64,000 bases of DNA from an uncultured Lachnospiraceae bacterium (GTDB lineage: Bacteria > Bacillota > Clostridia > Lachnospirales > Lachnospiraceae): assembly GCA_910577275.1 (NCBI GenBank), contig CAJTMW010000016.1:1-64000 (forward strand), read 5' to 3'. The notes below the pieces were generated by a model, which saw nothing but the letters and a program-made list of their open reading frames with translations, was not told where the DNA came from and searched no databases. This document shows, piece after piece, positions 26,776 to 34,926 of this stretch (the first letter of the stretch is position 1; every line of letters starts with the position of its first letter). Made by a program: the position numbers and the translations under genes.

Positions 26776-28044
26776 TTATTTTTGTGACTTTAAGCCTCGG
26801 TACTCCTGAGGCGTATATCCTGTAGCCTGCTTGAATATCTTCGAGAAATGGGAAAAATTATCATAACCCACCTTTGAAGCTATGATATTGATGGAAAAAT
26901 TGGAGTACTGAAGCAGCTTTTTGGCTTCCCGTATACGCTCCTTCATCTCATATGCCTTAAAGGTATCGCCGTTGTATTTCTTAAAAAGCCTTGAAAAATA
27001 CTCCTCGTTAAAATTCAGATATTCCGCCACCTCCGCCCGGGATACGCTCCGGCTGATATTATCCCTGATATATTTTTCGGCAATGCGGATGCACTCCTCA
27101 TTCCCCCGCACTATATCCCTGCCGTCTTCGCCCCCTTCCCAGAATATCCCGGGGCTCCTGCCCAAATCAGGCTTTGACCGCGAAAACGCCCTGGCCAGCT
27201 TATCCACCGAAAACTCTGCAATCTCCGTCATTTCAGGATAAATGGCTATCCTGAAATCCATGTGTTCGTTTATAAAAGAATAAAATCTCTCGATACCGTC
27301 CTTCCATCTTTCCGGTTCCATATTATGAGCCCCAAACGCCTGCATAACGCAAAAGCAGTCGTCATAAGTACAGGCTGCCGAAACGGAATCCTCTCTCTCA
27401 AACAGCTCCTCTAAAACGTTGCGAAATACCATTTTCAGAAGGTCGTCGCTCCATGCCTCCCTGTTTTCAAATTTTACAATCTGCACCCATATTATCCTGA
27501 ATATTGATTTCTCATATTGCAGCTTATAAATATTTTTCAGCTTTTCAAAACAGGTGGCCGCCTCCTCATACCTCCCCTCCCGGGAACGCATAAACAGCAG
27601 CTCCAGAAGATTATCACACTGGTCCGCCAATAATCTGGCCCTTTTTACAATCTTCTCCGTCCGGGTATTCTCCCTGGATTTTCTGGATGCCCTTGCCACC
27701 ACACCAGCCACTTCCTGATACCTTGCCGGCTGCAGGATATAATCGAATCCTCCCATCCTTATCGCCTCCTGGGCATAAGAAAAGTCCACGTGAGAGGTCA
27801 AAAATATGCCTATGATGTCGGGATAACGCTCTCTTGTCCACCTGAAAAGCTCAAGTCCGCTCTCTCCGGGCATCTCTATATCCGTGAGCAATATGTCAAT
27901 CTCCATATTTACCATGATAAGCTTGGCCTCCTTGGCGCTCACGGCTGTGCAGACCTCGTCAATCCCTATCTTTGCCCAATCAATACTCTTTCTAAGGCTC
28001 TCCGTTATTTCCCTCTGGTCATCCACCAACAAAAGCCTCATCAT
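26776..28044 (-). CDS. YesN-type response regulator (REC + AraC HTH)
   Basis: 422 residues. Receiver domain 1-125 (LLVDDQREI; phospho-acceptor Asp near 55 in LLTDIEMPGESGLELF; LTSHVDFSYAQEAI). A helical middle region follows, then two AraC helix-turn-helix units at the C-terminus (SRAEVAEYLNFNEEYFSRLFKKYNGDTF, INIIASKVGYDNFSHFSKIFKQATGYTPQEYR). Family members switch on the adjacent sugar importer when the partner kinase senses the sugar. The ATG directly follows the kinase stop codon, so the two are translationally coupled. Confidence 0.95.
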   Translation of the reverse strand: MMRLLLVDDQREITESLRKSIDWAKIGIDEVCTAVSAKEAKLIMVNMEIDILLTDIEMPGESGLELFRWTRERYPDIIGIFLTSHVDFSYAQEAIRMGGFDYILQPARYQEVAGVVARASRKSRENTRTEKIVKRARLLADQCDNLLELLFMRSREGRYEEAATCFEKLKNIYKLQYEKSIFRIIWVQIVKFENREAWSDDLLKMVFRNVLEELFEREDSVSAACTYDDCFCVMQAFGAHNMEPERWKDGIERFYSFINEHMDFRIAIYPEMTEIAEFSVDKLARAFSRSKPDLGRSPGIFWEGGEDGRDIVRGNEECIRIAEKYIRDNISRSVSRAEVAEYLNFNEEYFSRLFKKYNGDTFKAYEMKERIREAKKLLQYSNFSINIIASKVGYDNFSHFSKIFKQATGYTPQEYRGLKSQK

Positions 28045-29760
28045 TTACCCCCTGTCGCACGGAAGCACAAGCTCGCTTACTGCTCCGTCACTGTTGTAGA
28101 AATTATATTCTTCCCTTCCGCCATATAAAAAGAGACACCTGCGCTTTAAGTTATTGATGCCGACGCTTACGCTCTCCTCCTTTGATTCTGCATTGATATC
28201 CTCCAGAATAGGGAGCGGATATCCCGCCCCGTTATCCCTTACGGTAATATCAATGAATTTTCCGTCCTGCGTTTCAAGCTCATATATTTTGACCGTAATC
28301 TTAAGGCTGTTTCCTCCGTCCCCCGGCATCGCGTATTTGAAACTGTTTTCCACAAATGTCTGTATACACAGGGTGGGCACAGGCACACTCCCCACATCTC
28401 CCCGGATGTCCCAATTGATAACAATCCCCCTGCCATACATCTCCGACTGGATATTTCCATAATTCTTCGTGTAATCAATCTCTGCAGTAAGCGGTACCAG
28501 CATTCTGTTTACCTGCAAAAGGTAACGTAGGTGATAGGATAAATGCATAATAAGATTCTGCGTTTTTTCGGTATCGCCTTCCATGGCAAGCATATTAAGC
28601 GTTTTCAGTCCGTTCAGATAAAAATGGGGCTTTAACTGAAGCTGCAAATACTGCATCTGCGCCTTCTGCTTTTCAATAATCTGCTCATAAGAAAGTATCT
28701 TCTGCTTTTTTATTTCGGAAACCATGACATTGAAAGCCTCGTCCACTCTTTGGATTTCCTCCAGTCTGGAACCATGGTCATAGACACTGTCCCAGTTTCC
28801 CCTGCTGACCTCATTCATCGTTACCGCCAGTCCCTGTAAAGGCAGGAGTATATTTTTCTTCATATACCTGTAAGCAAACCACGCAATTATAAGTGTGCTG
28901 AAAGTCAGCAAAAATAACAGCATATGTATGACGTTCATAAATGTAAAAATGGTAACCGGCCTTTTATAAATAACCCATAATTCCGTGCCGCCGACCCTTT
29001 TTCCAAAATACTCATTCGCCCCCATCTTTCTTTCAAAGCTGTCAGCCAAACTGCCTGTCTGGACAAACAGCTCCTGCGCCAGTCCGCCGTTACTCCCATC
29101 CTCCGTTCCATATATCTGACTATCAGTGGCAAAAAACACTTTCCCGCCGCTTTCAAGGTTCCCGGCAAAGGATTCAATACTCTTACTCAAATCATAAACG
29201 CCGCAGACGGAAACATTTTCCTTACTGCAGAACAGAAAGCAATATACCCGCTCTCCAAAGCAAACTATTGACCGCCCCAGGTCGTCTCCGTTCTGTATCT
29301 GTTCCCTCACAAATGCCTTCATCTCATCTATACAATCCAAACCGGCCGAGCTGCTCTCAAAATAATAACGCCACTTTTCACCTGTATGGTAATTAAGCAT
29401 ATATCCGTTAATCCAATGATACAGCGCAATCTTGTTTTGCATTATATAGTTTACTTCATAAACGCTGCTAAACTCCTCGATATCCGTCTGCGTCCCGTTT
29501 AAATTCTGAAAGTCTTCATTATAGACATAAATATCATACAAAAGCTCCTCTATCTTGCCCAGATGCTCGTCAAGCATATCGGCATAGCCGCTCACCTGCT
29601 GTCTCTCCTCAGCCTTCCGCCCCTTGCGGTAATTTATCACCAGAATCGTATCCATCCAGAGTAACAGCAGGAGAAATGCAATGTATGCAATTATCACCAC
29701 CAGTGTCAGTATTCTGTTTAAAGAAATAAATTTTTCTGTTTTATCCCCGCTCTTTTTCAT
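28045..29760 (-). CDS. YesM-type sensor histidine kinase
   Basis: 571 residues. Membrane helix 1 near 15-36, an outer sensor domain of roughly 250 residues, helix 2 near 287-307 (MLLFLLTFSTLIIAWFAY), HAMP-like linker, the His_kinase motif QLQLKPHFYLNGLKTLN (phospho-His near 378, where QINPHFLYN is more usual) and a C-terminal HATPase (VENSFKYAMPG, DNGAGYP, SVGINNLKRR). Senses an extracellular sugar-linked signal and phosphorylates the YesN-like partner. It points away from the GH78 gene at 30441, and an inverted repeat with terminator features lies upstream of it. Confidence 0.95.
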   Translation of the reverse strand: MKKSGDKTEKFISLNRILTLVVIIAYIAFLLLLLWMDTILVINYRKGRKAEERQQVSGYADMLDEHLGKIEELLYDIYVYNEDFQNLNGTQTDIEEFSSVYEVNYIMQNKIALYHWINGYMLNYHTGEKWRYYFESSSAGLDCIDEMKAFVREQIQNGDDLGRSIVCFGERVYCFLFCSKENVSVCGVYDLSKSIESFAGNLESGGKVFFATDSQIYGTEDGSNGGLAQELFVQTGSLADSFERKMGANEYFGKRVGGTELWVIYKRPVTIFTFMNVIHMLLFLLTFSTLIIAWFAYRYMKKNILLPLQGLAVTMNEVSRGNWDSVYDHGSRLEEIQRVDEAFNVMVSEIKKQKILSYEQIIEKQKAQMQYLQLQLKPHFYLNGLKTLNMLAMEGDTEKTQNLIMHLSYHLRYLLQVNRMLVPLTAEIDYTKNYGNIQSEMYGRGIVINWDIRGDVGSVPVPTLCIQTFVENSFKYAMPGDGGNSLKITVKIYELETQDGKFIDITVRDNGAGYPLPILEDINAESKEESVSVGINNLKRRCLFLYGGREEYNFYNSDGAVSELVLPCDRG

Positions 29761-29865
29761 TGAAATAGCCCTGTTCTTCTCCGCCGGAAATCTTTTCCGG
29801 TTTATATAAAATAATATCTACTCCTTAAACATACCAAAAAACGACGCAATATACTAGGAGAACAT

Positions 29866-29916
29866 AAAAAATTTAAACCGGCTCTGAGAATTTCTATTCC
29901 CCGAGCCGGTTTAAAT
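29866..29916 (-). terminator. Inverted repeat with minus-strand terminator features upstream of the kinase gene
   Basis: Perfect 14-bp arms (29871-29884 and 29903-29916; ATTTAAACCGGCTC) with an 18-nt loop. Read on the minus strand it ends in TTTTTT. No minus-strand gene ends here: the DNA to the right is coded on the plus strand. It may be a leftover of a deleted gene, a block on antisense transcription or an attenuator in the kinase leader. Confidence 0.5.
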
Positions 29917-29950
29917 ATGGTAAGATAGAGTAAAATAAGGAGCAATTATT

Positions 29951-30100
29951 ATGAGTAAATGGATTTGGAAATTCGGAGAATTTGAGGTATATCACAATCG
30001 GCGGCGATATGCCATGGGAGCAGACAAAATACGGCGGACAACCGGAAATCACTCTTAAACCGGGTATAGTTACGATTTCCATAAGGGGAGCGGCAGATAT
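29951..30100 (+). pseudogene. Fragment of a glycoside hydrolase N-terminus
   Basis: An AAGGAG site and ATG at 29951 open a 35-codon frame beginning MSKWIWKFGEFEVYHN, which resembles the start of clostridial rhamnosidase-like glycosidases; it then stops at 30058. The +1 frame carries on with PWEQTKYGGQPEITLKPG and TISIRGA, like a strand segment from further along such a protein. This looks like an internally deleted, frameshifted remnant next to the intact GH78. The relationship is from memory of family sequences and is tentative. Confidence 0.4.
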
Positions 30101-30371
30101 GACAATACAACAGGAAGCCTACGAAAAAATAATGAAATTGCCTGAAGACGGGATAAGGCTGATTCTTGTTATGGCAGATGAAATTGCCAGGCAACACGGC
30201 ATATCCTCAAAGGAAGAATATGAAACGGAAATAAATACATCAGCAGCTCGCAAGAAAAAGGCATTTCAAAATATGCTGAAAATGAGGGAGCAGTCGGCAT
30301 ATCCAAAGGATTTTGATTATAAGAAAGTAATGGGGAGCGCGATAGATGAAAAATATAACCTCGCTAATTGA
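30099..30371 (+). CDS. Small antitoxin-like protein, partner possibly decayed
   Basis: 90 residues from ATG 30099, chosen for the AGGGGAG site eight bases upstream. The sequence TIQQEAYEKIMKLPEDGIRLILVMADEIAR, a charged linker and the ending PKDFDYKKVMGSAIDEKYNLAN resemble small clostridial proteins that precede PIN-type toxin genes. The next frame (30346-30444, 32 codons, MKNITSLIDKAKTQ) overlaps its end and runs into the GH78 start; it could be a worn-down toxin start. No intact toxin is visible, so the gene would be an orphan. Assignment as antitoxin is an inference. Confidence 0.45.
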   Translation: MTIQQEAYEKIMKLPEDGIRLILVMADEIARQHGISSKEEYETEINTSAARKKKAFQNMLKMREQSAYPKDFDYKKVMGSAIDEKYNLAN

Positions 30372-30440
30372 TAAGGCAAAAACACAAATTGTAACCCCAG
30401 ATGTTTTCGTAAACATTATAACAACAGAAAGGAGCCAATC

Positions 30441-33400
30441 ATGAATTTCAAAATCACCAAACTGTTCGTGGAATATCAGGAGCAGCCCTTAGGTCTTGAC
30501 GAGGCATGTCCCCGTTTTTCCTGGCTGCTTAGTTCCACCCGGCAAAACGTTTTGCAAACCGCCTGCCGGATACAGGTTCTTAATCCCGACGCAGACAAAT
30601 GCGTGTGGGATTCCGGGAAGCTGGATTCCGGCGTATCCACAGGGATTGCCTACGGCGGTCCTTCTCTTACCCCCTGCACAGCCTATCAGGTAAATGTAAC
30701 CGTATGGGATAATTACGGAAACAGCGACAGCGTTTCTTCCTTCTTTGAAACCGGCCTGATGGACGAGACCGGCGCGGCTTTCGGGGAGGCTCAGTGGATT
30801 GGCGCGCCCCGCTACACGGTATGCGCTGAAAACAGGGGCGTGTTTATTCTGGAAACGGAGCTTGCCATTCCTGCCGGAAAGGGGCGGGCGGGCGTTGTCT
30901 TTGGGGCGAACGACTTCCGTCTCCTTGACCACACCAAAAACGAGCTTGGAATGGAGGGGGAAAATTACATCCGTTTTGAAATCAATATGTCAGGGGACAG
31001 CCCAAAGCTGGATATCTACCGGGTGGGCTATGCGCCTGAGGATAAAAAGGACGTTCCCTTCGCCTCGGCGGATTTGGTAAACTTTGAAGGGGATGTAAAG
31101 ACCCCTGTAATCACCGCCGAAAACGCAAACGCCTTTCACAGGCTCCGCATTGAAATCGACGGCAACAATTCCTTTACCTATGTGGACGATGTACTGGTGG
31201 ACGCGGTTCTTGCGCCGCTTCCCATGGGCGGTGTGCGCCTTGCCGGACGTACCTTGAATCCAAGAGGCTTCAACGACGTGCTCACCTACCCCCGTCTGAA
31301 TGAAATCGGCTTTTTTGCCGGGGAAGGGTGCGAAGCGCAGTTCAAATATCTGAGGGTGCGGAACATGCGCCATCCCTCCAATACTTTTATTCTGGAGTCG
31401 CCGGAAGGAAACCTTTACGGTGAAAAAAGTATTTTTGACGGAAAAATCAGCACAAAGGACGGAGTTTTCGTGATGAATGGCGGTCAGGTCACCGCAGACC
31501 CTTCAAACACCTCCATCCCCATGCTTCGGACAAGCCTCACTGTGGACGGGGAAAAGGCGCTGAAAAAGGCCCGTCTGTACATAACGTCGCGGGGAATTTA
31601 TGAATGTAAGGTAAACGGAAAGGCCGTTACGGAAAGGCTTTTAGCTCCCGGGATTACTCAGTATGACAAACGGATGAATTATCAGACCTATGACATTACC
31701 CCTCTCCTTTCCTCCGGCAGAAACGGCGTTGGCGTAACGTTAGCCTCCGGCTGGTGGAGCGAGGCTCAGACCTTTACCGTGAAAAATTTCAACTATTTCG
31801 GCGATAAGGAATCCCTCCTTGCCAGAATTGTCCTTACCTACGAGGACGGCAGCGAAGATGTGCGGGTGAGCAACACCGACGACTGGAAATACTTCGGCGA
31901 CGGGCCTTACACCTATGCCGGTTTCTTTGCGGGCGAGCATTTTGACGCAAGGAAAGCGTCGGTTTACGAAGATTATTCGAAAGGGGACTATGACGACAGC
32001 GCATGGGAGGCTCCCGTCGTCGTGACGCCGGTTCCCATTGACAAGTACCGCACCATGCCCCCCGGCTTCGGGCGTTCATGGCCCGCCGTCAACCAGAGTT
32101 TTCAGGAGTCCTCCGGCACTTTCCACGGCACGAAGCTTGTCGGTGAGTATGACGCGCCCGTTTATATTGTGGACGAGCGCTGCGCCCGTTCCGTAAAGGA
32201 GCTGGAACCGGGCGTTTACATATACGACCTTGAACAGGAAATGGCGGGCGTTCCAAGAATTACTTTCCATGAAAAGGAGGGGACAAAGGCAGTTATCCGC
32301 TATGCCGAGGTGCTCTACCCGGATATGCCGGAGTATGAGGGCAGAATCGGAACCATGATGCTGGAGAATTACCGCGACGCCACCAGCACGGACGTCTATA
32401 TCTGCAGCGGAAAGGATGGCGAGGTTTACCAGCCGAAGTTTACTTTCCACGGTTACCGGTATATTGAAATCAGCGGCGTTTCCGCTCCCCCGGCTCTGGA
32501 AGAGGTAAAAAGCCTCCAGTATTCCTCCATCAGGGAATTTGATGGCAGCTTTACAGGAAGCAATGCGCTTTTGAACCGTTTTGTCCAGAATGTGTCCTGG
32601 TCCCAGAAGTGCAATTTTATCAATATTCCCACCGACTGCCCGCAGCGGAACGAGCGCATGGGCTGGGCGGGCGACACCCACGTATTCTGCCACACGGCGC
32701 TTAACAACAGCAACTTGAAGCAGTTTTACGAGAGAAATCTTCAGGCTATGGCCGATTTGCAGACGCCCGAGGGGCAGTTCCCGGAAATCGCGCCGGTTGG
32801 CGGCGGCTTTGGCGGTATCACCTACGAGTGCGCTTCCATTTTCATGGCGTGGGAGCTTTACCTGCAGTACGGCGATATCCGAACCCTTGAGAAATTTTAT
32901 CCCGGTATGAAAAAATACATGGATTACATGAAGGATAAGGGACTTCCCGGACGCGGCGACTTTGCGAAGGTGGGGCCTTTGGGCGACTGGCTTGCGCCGG
33001 AAGAGACGGACTTGCAGCTTTTGTGGAACGCTTTCTATTACAGGGAAGCGGATTTGATGGCGAAAATCGCTTCTCTTCTCGGGCAGGAGAAAGACGCGGA
33101 GGAATTTGCCGCCCTTGCAGGGGAGGTAAAAGCCTTCTGGAATAAGACCTTTGTTGACCCGGAAACAGGGAAAACCCAGAGCATGGACGGTCAGCTCTGC
33201 GATACCCAATGCTCTTACGTGCTTGGTTTAAAATACGGCGTTATGGAGAATACGGCTGCTGCCCAAGCGCATCTCCTGCGCAAGACCCGGGATTTGAACC
33301 ACACGGTTGGAACCGGCTTTTTCGGAACCGGTCTCTTAAATCAGGCTCTGACAGACATGGGCGCCGTGGAGGACGCCTACAGGATGATGCTGCAGACGCA

Positions 33401-33812
33401 GTTCCCCTCCTGGCTCTATCCCGTAACACAGGGAGCCACCACCATCTGGGAGCACTGGGATTCTTTCACAGAGGAAAAGGGCTTCGGCGGTCAGAACGCC
33501 ATGAATTCCTTTAATCATTATTCTCTGGGAAGCGTGCTGTCCTGGATGTATCATGTGATTCTGGGCATTTCGAGAGACGAGACTGTTCCCGGCTACGGAA
33601 AAATTCTCTTAAAGCCGGAAATCGGGCCACTGGAGTTTGCGGAAGGAAGCGTGGCGAGCCCTTACGGAAAAATCATTGCCGGTTGGAAGAAGGACGGCGG
33701 AAAGGTGATTTACACCTGCGAGCTGCCGGTAAATACCACGGCGACGGTTGCCCTGCTGGACGGGACGAAAAAGGAAATCGGCTCCGGGAAATGGGAGTTT
33801 AAAATACAGTGA
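30441..33812 (+). CDS. Alpha-L-rhamnosidase, GH78 (second copy)
   Basis: 1123 residues, same layout as the 19887-23225 enzyme: N-terminal sandwich (QPLGLDEACPRFSWLL), LamG-like insert (GRAGVVFGANDFRLLD, YVDDVLVDAV), binding sandwich (ARLYITSRGIYECKVNGKAV), catalytic barrel with DCPQRNERMGWAGD near 731, and base glutamate in TTIWEHWDSF near 1003. All known GH78 active-site acids are kept. No signal peptide. It is on the opposite strand to the importer operon and its coding sequence is visibly richer in GC, so it was either acquired separately or has diverged. GGAGCC precedes ATG 30441. Followed by a clear terminator. Confidence 0.95.
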   Translation: MNFKITKLFVEYQEQPLGLDEACPRFSWLLSSTRQNVLQTACRIQVLNPDADKCVWDSGKLDSGVSTGIAYGGPSLTPCTAYQVNVTVWDNYGNSDSVSSFFETGLMDETGAAFGEAQWIGAPRYTVCAENRGVFILETELAIPAGKGRAGVVFGANDFRLLDHTKNELGMEGENYIRFEINMSGDSPKLDIYRVGYAPEDKKDVPFASADLVNFEGDVKTPVITAENANAFHRLRIEIDGNNSFTYVDDVLVDAVLAPLPMGGVRLAGRTLNPRGFNDVLTYPRLNEIGFFAGEGCEAQFKYLRVRNMRHPSNTFILESPEGNLYGEKSIFDGKISTKDGVFVMNGGQVTADPSNTSIPMLRTSLTVDGEKALKKARLYITSRGIYECKVNGKAVTERLLAPGITQYDKRMNYQTYDITPLLSSGRNGVGVTLASGWWSEAQTFTVKNFNYFGDKESLLARIVLTYEDGSEDVRVSNTDDWKYFGDGPYTYAGFFAGEHFDARKASVYEDYSKGDYDDSAWEAPVVVTPVPIDKYRTMPPGFGRSWPAVNQSFQESSGTFHGTKLVGEYDAPVYIVDERCARSVKELEPGVYIYDLEQEMAGVPRITFHEKEGTKAVIRYAEVLYPDMPEYEGRIGTMMLENYRDATSTDVYICSGKDGEVYQPKFTFHGYRYIEISGVSAPPALEEVKSLQYSSIREFDGSFTGSNALLNRFVQNVSWSQKCNFINIPTDCPQRNERMGWAGDTHVFCHTALNNSNLKQFYERNLQAMADLQTPEGQFPEIAPVGGGFGGITYECASIFMAWELYLQYGDIRTLEKFYPGMKKYMDYMKDKGLPGRGDFAKVGPLGDWLAPEETDLQLLWNAFYYREADLMAKIASLLGQEKDAEEFAALAGEVKAFWNKTFVDPETGKTQSMDGQLCDTQCSYVLGLKYGVMENTAAAQAHLLRKTRDLNHTVGTGFFGTGLLNQALTDMGAVEDAYRMMLQTQFPSWLYPVTQGATTIWEHWDSFTEEKGFGGQNAMNSFNHYSLGSVLSWMYHVILGISRDETVPGYGKILLKPEIGPLEFAEGSVASPYGKIIAGWKKDGGKVIYTCELPVNTTATVALLDGTKKEIGSGKWEFKIQ

Positions 33813-33816
33813 CAAA

Positions 33817-33850
33817 CGGCGGCGGAGTACCTTTCCGCCGCCTTGTTTTT
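33817..33850 (+). terminator. Rho-independent terminator after GH78
   Basis: GC-rich stem GGCGGCGGA (33818-33826) with TTCCGCCGCC (33833-33842) and T tract TTGTTTTT, six bases past the GH78 stop codon. Confidence 0.9.
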
Positions 33851-33915
33851 GTGCGCTGGCAACGAGCCGGACAGAAGTGCCTGCACTCACATCTGCCGAA
33901 TGCCATGTCTGATTG

Positions 33916-34161
33916 TCATTTCCTGTGCGCCGTGATAATCGTATAGCTGTGCGCATTTACCGTTATTACAATATCTTCCACATCCACATACCAGTTTTTC
34001 CCGCTTCTGGTAATGACAGCACGGAGCGACGCTGTTTTTTCCCTGCACCATGAGACCACATCCTCTGTTTCCACAGAAAGATTCCTCCTGATTCGCACCG
34101 CACCCAAATCCGTTGTGTGGAGCTTATCCAGATTTTTTATCAAGTCGTTGTCAGTACTCAT
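33916..34161 (-). CDS. DUF3781 family small protein
   Basis: 81 residues from ATG 34161 (MSTDNDLIKNLDKLHTTDLGAVRIRRNL). The blocks ETEDVVSWCREKT, ITRSGKNWYVDVEDIVITVNAHSYTIITAHRK match DUF3781, a small clostridial family of unknown function. The open frame extends 30 codons further to a GTG at 34251, but that extension (LASLRKTAEREAECE) is not family-like; GGGGAAGG lies upstream of the chosen ATG, though rather far. It is convergent with the GH78 gene. Confidence 0.75.
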   Translation of the reverse strand: MSTDNDLIKNLDKLHTTDLGAVRIRRNLSVETEDVVSWCREKTASLRAVITRSGKNWYVDVEDIVITVNAHSYTIITAHRK

Positions 34162-34408
34162 TATACGATTAACCCTTCCCCTGGCAGAACTTTCGCATTC
34201 CGCCTCCCTTTCCGCAGTTTTACGAAGACTTGCCAAAGCCTCATGGGACACCGTCTTTTTAATCTCAAGTATATGAACTTTTATTTTTCAGTTCAAGATA
34301 AAAATTTATTTTCCCTGCATCTAAATCCCTCTTTTTCAAATCTAATAGATAGAAACAGCAAGCTGATTTATAATAAACCCGGGTAAAACAAAATACGGAG
34401 GAAACAAG

Positions 34409-34906
34409 ATGAAGGTGCTGGTTAAACAGGCACAGCGTGGAAATGCGGACGCGTTCATCCGTCTGATTGAAGAAAATAAACAGGCTCTGCAAAGAGTTGC
34501 GTACGGTTTTTTCCAAAATGAGGAGGATGTGGCGGACGCAATACAGGACACCATTCTGGACGCCTTTGAACACATAGGGGATTTAAAAAAGGCCGATTTC
34601 TTTAAAACCTGGCTGATAAGAATACTGATTAACAACTGTAATCAGATTTTTAACCATAACAGGAAAAACTTCTATACGGACACGATACCGGAGCAGGAGG
34701 CTCCTGTGGAAAATGACAGCAATCTGGAATTTATGGAGCTGCTGCAGTCCCTTCCCCCGGACAGCCGGTTGATTTTTCAACTGTATTACGGAGAACAGTT
34801 TACCACAAAGGAAATCGGCAATATTCTCCGCATGAATGAAAGTACCGTAAAAAGCAGACTGCACAGAGGAAAAGAACAGCTCCGCTCGCAGCTGCAGAGC
34901 GTTTAA
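34409..34906 (+). CDS. ECF-type RNA polymerase sigma factor
   Basis: 165 residues. Region 2 (FIRLIEENKQALQRVAYGFFQNEEDVADAIQDTILDAFEHI, then FKTWLIRILINNC) and region 4 helix-turn-helix (LPPDSRLIFQLYYGEQFTTKEIGNILRMNESTVKSRLHRGKEQLR) are both complete. Directs transcription of an envelope- or stress-related regulon. GGAGG stands before ATG 34409. The next gene, 20 bp downstream, encodes its probable membrane-bound anti-sigma factor. Confidence 0.95.
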   Translation: MKVLVKQAQRGNADAFIRLIEENKQALQRVAYGFFQNEEDVADAIQDTILDAFEHIGDLKKADFFKTWLIRILINNCNQIFNHNRKNFYTDTIPEQEAPVENDSNLEFMELLQSLPPDSRLIFQLYYGEQFTTKEIGNILRMNESTVKSRLHRGKEQLRSQLQSV

Positions 34907-34926
34907 CTTGAGAAAGGAATAAAAGC

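Noticed and set aside
32076..33209. 377-codon frame on the minus strand opposite the second GH78
   Set aside because: Antisense of a GC-rich gene with clear GH78 motifs; no domain recognisable.
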